Shown here piece by piece: positions 58,826 through 64,000 of a DNA stretch of 64,000 nt. Positions within the stretch are counted from its first letter, which is position 1. Every line of letters begins with the position of its first letter. The notes under the pieces are model-generated. The model ran no database searches. It was not told where the DNA came from and saw only the letters and a list, made by a program, of their open reading frames with translations. The stretch is taken from positions 62,001 through 126,000 of the forward strand of contig NZ_JACHYJ010000004.1 in the NCBI RefSeq assembly GCF_014192745.1, given 5' to 3'. The DNA comes from Luteimonas sp. RC10. GTDB taxonomy: Bacteria; Pseudomonadota; Gammaproteobacteria; Xanthomonadales; Xanthomonadaceae. The position numbers were made by a program, and so were the translations under genes.

Positions 58826-60070
58826 ATGGCCACTGAAATCAAAGTCCCGGTCCTGCCCGAATCCGTGTCCGACGCCACCATCGCCACCTGGCACAAGAAG
58901 GCCGGCGATGCGGTCAGCCGCGACGAGAACATCGTCGACCTGGAGACCGACAAGGTCGTGCTCGAAGTGCCCTCGACCGTCGATGGCGTGATCAAGGAGA
59001 TCAAGTTCGAGGAAGGCGCGACGGTCAATAGTCAGCAGGTCATCGCGATCATCGAGGAAGGTGCCGCCGCGGCCGCGCCGCCGGCTGCCGAGTCGGGCAA
59101 CCAGGACAAGGAAGCGCCGGCCGCCGGTGCCGAGGAAGTGCAGTCCAAGTCGCAGGCCAAGCAGGCCGACGACAAGGCGCCCTCCTCGACCAAGCCGCAG
59201 TCGGTGGCCGGTGGCAAGACCGCCGACCTGCCGCCTGGCGCGCGCTTCACCGCCGAGTCCAAGGGCATCGACCCCTCGCAGGTCGAAGGCACCGGCCGTC
59301 GTGGCGCGGTGACCAAGGAAGACTTGCTCAACTACGCCGCCGGCAAGACCCCCGGCGTGTCGGGCGGCGCCCGCCCCGAAGAGCGCGTGCCGATGACCCG
59401 CATCCGCAAGCGCATCGCCGAGCGCCTGATGCAGTCCAAGGAATCGATCGCGATGCTGACCTCGTTCAACGAGGTCAACCTGGGCAAGGTGATGGCGCTG
59501 CGCAAGGAACTGGGCGAGCAGTTCCAGAAGGAACACGGCATCAAGCTCGGCTTCATGAGCTTCTTCGCCAAGGCCGTAGCCAATGCGCTGCAGCGTTACC
59601 CGATCATCAACGCCTCGGTCGATGGCGACGACATCATCTACCACGGCTACGCCGACATCTCGATTGCGGTCTCGACCGACAAGGGCCTGGTCACGCCGGT
59701 GCTGCGCAATGTCGAGCGCATGGGCTTTGCGGAGATCGAACAGGGCATCGCCGACTACGCCAAGAAGGCGCGCGACGGCAAGCTCGGCCTGGACGATCTG
59801 CAGGGCGGCACGTTCACGATCACCAACGGCGGCACCTTCGGTTCGCTGATGTCCACGCCGATCGTCAACCCGCCGCAGTCGGCGATCCTGGGCATGCACG
59901 CGATCAAGGAACGCGCGATCGTCGAGAACGGCCAGGTCGTCGCCGCCCCGATGATGTACATCGCGATCTCCTACGACCACCGCATCATCGACGGCAAGGA
60001 CGCGGTGCTGTTCCTGGTCGACATCAAGAACCAGCTGGAAAATCCGCATCGCATGCTGCTCGGGCTCTAA
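58826..60070 (+). CDS. sucB: Dihydrolipoyllysine succinyltransferase (E2 of 2-oxoglutarate dehydrogenase)
   Basis: 414 residues, CAGGAAG upstream of ATG 58826. Lipoyl domain with Lys43 in [11 protein letters not shown], Ala/Lys-rich linker, E3-binding domain (about 130-175; [20 protein letters not shown]), and catalytic domain with His385 and Asp389 in [16 protein letters not shown]. 45 bases after sucA. Succinyl rather than acetyl specificity is inferred from the single lipoyl domain and sucA context. Confidence 0.97.
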   Translation: MATEIKVPVLPESVSDATIATWHKKAGDAVSRDENIVDLETDKVVLEVPSTVDGVIKEIKFEEGATVNSQQVIAIIEEGAAAAAPPAAESGNQDKEAPAAGAEEVQSKSQAKQADDKAPSSTKPQSVAGGKTADLPPGARFTAESKGIDPSQVEGTGRRGAVTKEDLLNYAAGKTPGVSGGARPEERVPMTRIRKRIAERLMQSKESIAMLTSFNEVNLGKVMALRKELGEQFQKEHGIKLGFMSFFAKAVANALQRYPIINASVDGDDIIYHGYADISIAVSTDKGLVTPVLRNVERMGFAEIEQGIADYAKKARDGKLGLDDLQGGTFTITNGGTFGSLMSTPIVNPPQSAILGMHAIKERAIVENGQVVAAPMMYIAISYDHRIIDGKDAVLFLVDIKNQLENPHRMLLGL

Positions 60071-60209
60071 GCCCGCGCATGCGATGCCGCGATTGGGATG
60101 CGTGCGGGGTGATGCCGGCCGGCAGTCGTTCAAAGCCGGGCCAGGATCACCGCACGCATCGGGCCTGCGCCCGTCCCATCGCGAATCCCCCATCACGTGA
60201 GCGAATGAA

Positions 60210-61652
60210 ATGAGCGAACAGCAGAAATTCGATGTGGTCGTCATCGGCGCCGGACCGGCCGGCTACCATGCCGCCATCCGCGCCGCGCAGCTGGGCATGA
60301 AGGTCGCGTGCATCGACGCCGCGCTCGGCAAGGACGGCAAGCCGGCACTCGGCGGCACGTGCCTGCGCGTGGGCTGCATTCCGTCGAAGGCGCTGCTCGA
60401 TTCCTCGCGCCAGTTCTGGAACATGGGCCACATCTTTGGCGACCACGGCATCAGCTTCAAGGATGCCAAGATCGACGTCGGCGCGATGGTTGGTCGCAAG
60501 GACAAGATCGTCAAGCAGTTCACCGGCGGCATCGCGATGCTGTTCAAGGCCAACAAGGTCACGCCGTTCTACGGCTTCGCGACGCTGCACCCCGAGCGCG
60601 TGGTCAAGGTCAAGCAGCACGATGGCGCGGAAATCGAGCTGACCGGCACGAACGTCATCATTGCAGCAGGCTCGGATTCGATCGAACTGCCGTTCGCGAA
60701 GTTCGACGGCGACACCATCGTCGACAACGTCGGCGCACTCGACTTCACCGAAGTGCCCAAGCGCCTGGCGGTGATCGGGGCCGGCGTCATCGGCCTGGAG
60801 CTGGGCAGTGTGTGGAAGCGCCTGGGCAGCGAGGTCACGATCCTCGAAGCACTGCCCGACTTCCTCGCCGCCGCCGATGCCGAAGTCGGCAAGGCCGCGC
60901 TCAAGGAATTCAAGAAGCAGGGCCTGGACATCAAGCTCGGTGCGAAGGTCTCCAAGACCGAAGTGACCGGCAAGGGCAAGAAGAAGGAAGTCGTCGTCAG
61001 CTACGCCGACAAGGACGGCGAGCAGTCGATCACCGTCGACAAGCTGCTGGTCGCCGTCGGCCGCAAGGCCGCCAGCCAGGGCCTGCTGGCCGAAGGCACC
61101 GGCGTGAAGCTGACCGATCGCGGCCAGATCGAAGTCGACGACCATTGCCATACCGGCGTCGATGGCATCTGGGCGATCGGCGACTGCGTGCGCGGCCCGA
61201 TGCTGGCGCACAAGGGCTTCGAGGAAGGCATCGCCGTGGCCGAGCTGATCGCCGGCCTGCCCGGCCACGTCAACTTCGACACGATCCCGTGGGTCATCTA
61301 CACCGAGCCCGAGCTGGCCTGGGTCGGCAAGACCGAACAGCAGCTCAAGGCCGAGGGCATCCCGTACAAGGCCGGCAGCTTCCCGTTCGCCGCCAATGGC
61401 CGTGCGGTCGCGATGGTCGAGCCGGCCGGCTTCGTCAAGGTGCTCGCGCACGCCGAGACCGATCGCGTGCTGGGCATGCACCTGGTCGGTGCCAATGTCT
61501 CCGAACTCGTGCACGAAGGCGTGCTGACGATGGAGTTCAAGGGCTCGGCCGACGACCTGGCGCGGATCTGCCATGCGCATCCGTCGCTGTCGGAGGTCGT
61601 CCACGACGCCGCGATGGCCGTCGACAAGCGGGCGATCCACAAGGCGAACTGA
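60210..61652 (+). CDS. lpdA: Dihydrolipoyl dehydrogenase (E3)
   Basis: 480 residues. FAD motif VVVIGAGPAGYHAAIRAA, redox-active disulfide Cys51-Cys56 (GGTCLRVGCIPSK), NAD motif VIGAGVIGLELGSVWKRLG, second FAD motif GIWAIGDCVRGPMLAHKG, and His-Pro in AHPSLSEVVHDAAM. Third gene of the suc cluster, 139 bases after sucB, so it may also have its own promoter and serve pyruvate dehydrogenase. A TTCG hairpin follows the stop. Confidence 0.97.
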   Translation: MSEQQKFDVVVIGAGPAGYHAAIRAAQLGMKVACIDAALGKDGKPALGGTCLRVGCIPSKALLDSSRQFWNMGHIFGDHGISFKDAKIDVGAMVGRKDKIVKQFTGGIAMLFKANKVTPFYGFATLHPERVVKVKQHDGAEIELTGTNVIIAAGSDSIELPFAKFDGDTIVDNVGALDFTEVPKRLAVIGAGVIGLELGSVWKRLGSEVTILEALPDFLAAADAEVGKAALKEFKKQGLDIKLGAKVSKTEVTGKGKKKEVVVSYADKDGEQSITVDKLLVAVGRKAASQGLLAEGTGVKLTDRGQIEVDDHCHTGVDGIWAIGDCVRGPMLAHKGFEEGIAVAELIAGLPGHVNFDTIPWVIYTEPELAWVGKTEQQLKAEGIPYKAGSFPFAANGRAVAMVEPAGFVKVLAHAETDRVLGMHLVGANVSELVHEGVLTMEFKGSADDLARICHAHPSLSEVVHDAAMAVDKRAIHKAN

Positions 61653-61672
61653 GCGTCCTCGCCTTGACCTCA

Positions 61673-61700
61673 AGAAGGCTCCGCTTCGGCGGAGCCTTCT
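61673..61700 (+). terminator. Terminator hairpin after lpdA
   Basis: AGAAGGCTCCGC, loop TTCG, GCGGAGCCTTCT: a perfect 12-bp stem followed by GCTTTCC. Starts 20 bases after the lpdA stop. Confidence 0.78.
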
Positions 61701-61764
61701 GCTTTCCGGCCCGGCCATTCGCATCCGCAGCCCGGGCGATCATCTGCAAGAGGACACCCCCCAC

Positions 61765-62358
61765 ATGAAATCGATCTGCGTCTATTGCGGCTCCAATGCC
61801 GGCAGCAAGCCCATCTACGCCGAACGCGCAATGGCGCTGGGCGACCGCATCGCCCGCGACGGGCTGCAACTGGTCTACGGCGGCGGCAATGTCGGCCTGA
61901 TGGGTACTGTGGCCAATGCGGTGCTCGAGGCCGGCGGCTCGGTCACCGGCGTCATCCCCAAGCAGCTTGCCGATTGGGAAGTCGCGCACCGCGGCCTCAC
62001 GCAACTGGAGATCGTCGACTCGATGCACGCGCGCAAGATGCGCATGTTCGAGCTGTCGGACGCCTTCGTCGCCCTGCCCGGCGGCTTCGGCACGATGGAG
62101 GAGATCTTCGAGATGCTGACCTGGCGGCAGTTGGGCATCGGCAACAAGCCCTGCGCGTTCCTCGATATCGACGGCTTCTACGCACCGCTGATCGGCATGA
62201 TCGACCGGATGGTCGAAGAGCGGTTCCTGCATCCCGATCAGCGCGCCGACCTGTGGTACGGCGATGACATCGACGCGATGCTGGCGTGGATGCGGGGGTA
62301 TACGCCGGCGCGGGCGGAGAAGTGGATCGATGAGAAGCGGCGGAGCGTTTTGAAGTAA
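61765..62358 (+). CDS. LOG-family protein (nucleoside 5'-monophosphate phosphoribohydrolase)
   Basis: 197 residues from ATG 61765 (AAGAGGA upstream). Rossmann-like LOG fold: VYGGGNVGLMGTVANAV, MHARKMRMFELSDAFVALPG and active-site PGGFGTMEE (105-113). Family members release cytokinin or other bases from their ribose 5'-phosphates. Both the LOG signature residues (Arg-Lys and PGGxGTxxE) are present. The last ten codons (IDEKRRSVLK) lie inside a 113-bp unit that is repeated in tandem downstream. Confidence 0.94.
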   Translation: MKSICVYCGSNAGSKPIYAERAMALGDRIARDGLQLVYGGGNVGLMGTVANAVLEAGGSVTGVIPKQLADWEVAHRGLTQLEIVDSMHARKMRMFELSDAFVALPGGFGTMEEIFEMLTWRQLGIGNKPCAFLDIDGFYAPLIGMIDRMVEERFLHPDQRADLWYGDDIDAMLAWMRGYTPARAEKWIDEKRRSVLK

Positions 62359-62670
62359 GAGCATCGCTTGACGCGGCATTGTCATGGCGCGTGGCGACGC
62401 GCCGAACTGATAGGCGCCCTGAGGTTCGCCTGGCGCGGATCGATGAGAAGCGTCGACGCGTTTTGAAGTAAGAGCATCGCTTGACGCGGTATTGTCATGA
62501 CGCGTGGCGACGCGCCGAACTGATAGGCGCCCTGAGGTTCGCCTGGCGCGGATCGATGAGAAGCGGCGGAGTGCGTTGAAGTAGAAGTAGAAGCATCGCC
62601 CGATGCGGCAGCGTCATGACGCGTGGCGACGCGTTCGACACACTGGCGCCCAAGGGTTCGCCTGGCGCGG
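62324..62670 (+). repeat. Three tandem copies of a 113-bp unit spanning the LOG gene tail and 3' flank
   Basis: Copies at 62324-62436, 62437-62549 (five differences from copy 1) and 62550-62670 (more diverged and slightly longer). Each contains the gene-tail codons reading I-D-E-K-R-R-x-x-L-K-stop, a 7-bp stem hairpin with loop GGCG, and a second weak dyad ending in GCCTGGCGC. The stretch after the LOG stop (62359-62681) holds no other gene. Confidence 0.92.
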
Positions 62671-62681
62671 CGCCCTCGGCG

Positions 62682-63584
62682 TCAGCCTGTCGCGAACGCG
62701 TCGCGCAGTGCTTCGTAGGCGGCGGTCTGCGCCGCGGTGCGCGGCGGCGGTGCCTGGATCTCGAGCTCGACGAGTTGATCGCCCGCAGGCGCGCCGCCGA
62801 CGCCCGGCAGGCCGCGGCCGCGCAGCCGCAGCTTGCGGCCGGCTTCCGACCCCGGCGGGATCTTCAGCTCGACCCGCCCGCCCAGAGTCGCCACGCTCAG
62901 TGTGGCGCCGAGTGCGGCGTCCCACGGGGCGATCGGCAGCGAATGGATGATGTTGCGGCCATCGACCTCGAAGTCGGGATGGGCCGCGTACTCGATCTCC
63001 AGCAGCAGATCTCCGCCCTGCTGGCCTTGCCTGGGCAGGCGCACGACCTGCCCGGGGCGGATGCCTTTGGGGATGCGCACATCGAAGGTCTTGCCCAGCA
63101 CCGGCACGCGGATGCTGTCGCCGCGATAGACCGTCTCAAGCGGCACCGCCAGGCGCGCGCGCGTATCGCCGCGCGGCGCATGCCCGCGGGCACCGGGGCC
63201 ACCATGACCGCCGACGCCGCCGGCACGCCGGCCGAACAGTTCTTCGAAGAAGTCGCTGAAGCCGCCGCCCGCGCCGCCACCGGCGAAGATCTCGTCGAAA
63301 TCGACGCCGCCCGCGCCTGCACCACCGAAGCCGCCGGGGGGTGGCCGGACTTCGTCGCCGGGGCGATAGCCGCGCGCGCGCAACTGATCGTAGGCCTTGC
63401 GCTTCTCCGGGTCGCGCAGCGCCTCATAGGCCTCGTTGATCGCCTTGAACGTCTCTTCGGCGCCGGCCTCTTTGCTGACGTCGGGATGGTACTTGCGCGC
63501 CTTGCGGCGATAGGCGGTCTTGATCTCCGCATCGCCGGCATTGGGCTCGACGCCGAGAATCTCGTAGTAATCCTTGAACTGCAT
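62682..63584 (-). CDS. cbpA: DnaJ-class co-chaperone CbpA
   Basis: 300 residues from ATG 63584 (MQFKDYYEILGV). J domain 1-70 with HPD at 33-35, Gly-rich linker with Phe (FDEIFAGGGAGGGFSDFFEELFG, split by repeats), and two C-terminal DnaJ substrate-binding barrels (RARLAVPLETVYRGDSIRVP; GDLLLEIEYAAHPDFEVDGR). No zinc-finger CxxCxGxG repeats, which distinguishes CbpA from DnaJ. Stimulates DnaK. Lies downstream of an Hsp20 gene in the same direction. Confidence 0.95.
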   Translation of the reverse strand: MQFKDYYEILGVEPNAGDAEIKTAYRRKARKYHPDVSKEAGAEETFKAINEAYEALRDPEKRKAYDQLRARGYRPGDEVRPPPGGFGGAGAGGVDFDEIFAGGGAGGGFSDFFEELFGRRAGGVGGHGGPGARGHAPRGDTRARLAVPLETVYRGDSIRVPVLGKTFDVRIPKGIRPGQVVRLPRQGQQGGDLLLEIEYAAHPDFEVDGRNIIHSLPIAPWDAALGATLSVATLGGRVELKIPPGSEAGRKLRLRGRGLPGVGGAPAGDQLVELEIQAPPPRTAAQTAAYEALRDAFATG

Positions 63585-63599
63585 GTGGGGAGTTCCGAT

Positions 63600-63618
63600 G
63601 CGGCGCGCCACGCGCCGC
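63600..63618 (-). other. Hairpin in the cbpA 5' leader
   Basis: GCGGCGCG, loop CCA, CGCGCCGC ending 16 bases before the cbpA start, close to its ribosome-binding region (GGAA). Could affect translation or be an attenuating structure after hsp20. Confidence 0.4.
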
Positions 63619-63737
63619 GACAATGGAAATCATCGAATCCAAGGGGTGGATGCGACAGCGGCCCGCAGAATACCTGCAGGCCGCCGTCTCCGTCTTCATC
63701 GCACCACGTCTGCGCGCGGTGCGATCCCAGCGCCCGC

Positions 63738-64000
63738 TCAGGCCTGCGTCGTCACGGCCTGGGTCCCGGTGTCCTGGGCCGCGCCGACCTGGATCCGTCG
63801 CGGCGTGGTCTCGGGACGCTTGGGAATGCTGATCTCCAGCACGCCGTTCTGTCCGCTTGCGGTGATCGCATTGGCATCGGCGCTGTCGGGCAGCGAGAAG
63901 CGGCGGTGGAACTGTCCGGTCGCCCGCTCGATGCGCGAGAACCGCAGCTCGTTCCTACCGCCTTCGCCATCCTCGGTCGGCTCGCTGCTGGCATGGGTCC
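63738..64000 (-). CDS. Hsp20/alpha-crystallin small heat-shock protein, C-terminal part (cut by window end)
   Basis: Only the last ~87 codons lie inside the window. The peptide reads RNELRFSRIERATGQFHRRF, then SLPDSADANAITASGQNGVL and EISIPKRPE, the alpha-crystallin domain core with the conserved F-x-R-x-F-x-L-P and A-x-x-x-N-G-V-L blocks. The tail (TTPRRIQVGAAQDTGTQAV) follows. An ATP-independent holdase. Followed by cbpA, which would pass clients to DnaK. Confidence 0.9.
   Translation of the reverse strand, partial: THASSEPTEDGEGGRNELRFSRIERATGQFHRRFSLPDSADANAITASGQNGVLEISIPKRPETTPRRIQVGAAQDTGTQAVTTQA

Noticed and set aside
55694-60244. Minus-strand ORF of 1516 codons opposite sucA-sucB
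   Set aside because: Antisense open frame produced by high GC in the third codon position; sucA and sucB on the plus strand show full family motifs, and the antisense protein is Arg/His/Val-rich with no domain.
62324-62670. CRISPR-like array
   Set aside because: Units are 113 bp directly abutting, without spacers, and contain a gene tail; not CRISPR.

Overview
The window is a GC-rich, densely coded bacterial chromosome segment carrying about 60 genes, with partial genes at both ends. Gene content and order point to a gammaproteobacterium of the Xanthomonadaceae/Lysobacteraceae (Lysobacter, Luteimonas or a relative). The indicators are the run rpoE-rseA-mucD-lepA-lepB, the run mltG-tmk-holB-pilZ, a methionine synthase encoded as two overlapping genes, a short feoB in feoA-feoB-small ORF order, and a YtrA-type GntR/ABC operon. 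This assignment is inference from gene content; no 16S or other marker is present. No prophage, insertion sequence, CRISPR array, tRNA or rRNA was found.

Layout. 1-5.6 kb (minus): sigma-E envelope-stress operon (rpoE, rseA, mucD) leading into lepA and lepB, with a very good sigma-E promoter in front of rpoE. 5.6-9 kb: a FadB/FadJ-type beta-oxidation enzyme, a TetR regulator with a nearby operator-like dyad, and a small hypothetical gene. 8.7-11.8 kb (minus): mltG-tmk-holB-pilZ, mostly with 4-base overlaps. 11.9-19.3 kb: a phospholipase D-like protein, leucine dehydrogenase, a subtilisin autotransporter with a lipoprotein-type signal, and an acetyl-CoA acetyltransferase. 19.4-22.1 kb: two alanine-rich small lipoproteins, each with its own terminator, then bactofilin, a zinc-ribbon protein and an unknown protein. 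22.2-24.5 kb (minus): feoA-feoB-cysteine-tailed membrane protein. 24.7-26.7 kb: an SDR dehydrogenase, a retropepsin-like protein and EfpL/YeiP. 26.8-29.6 kb (minus): a small cysteine-rich secreted protein of lower GC, a DUF4105 protein with an HExxH motif, and a DUF2388 protein.

29.7-38 kb: a divergent pair of a D-2-hydroxyglutarate dehydrogenase-like flavoenzyme and serA; a Nudix hydrolase; then an ArsR-methyltransferase fusion regulator followed by split metH, with a 26-bp dyad lying over the regulator's ribosome-binding site. 38-44 kb: a lipoprotein amidohydrolase, an outer-membrane protein, a DUF2058 protein, SlyX, two FKBP-type isomerases and a glutathione peroxidase. 44-49.7 kb: an apparent eight-gene operon starting with a near-consensus promoter overlapped by an inverted repeat. 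It encodes a small exported protein, a YtrA-type repressor, an ABC ATPase and permease, two YggN-like (DUF2884) proteins around a GSGD-repeat protein, and a membrane-anchored protein. I consider this the best candidate for a little-characterised system.

49.8-55.7 kb: fumC (minus), purB, a DUF3060 lipoprotein, a RoxA-type ribosomal oxygenase and a coupled GNAT protein. 55.9-61.7 kb: sucA-sucB-lpdA, the 2-oxoglutarate dehydrogenase complex. 61.8-64 kb: a LOG-family gene whose last codons and 3' flank are present in three tandem copies of about 113 bp, then cbpA/dnaJ and an Hsp20 gene cut by the window end.

Coordinates of starts were chosen by reading ribosome-binding sites, signal peptides and family N-termini; where a start is uncertain the entry says so.
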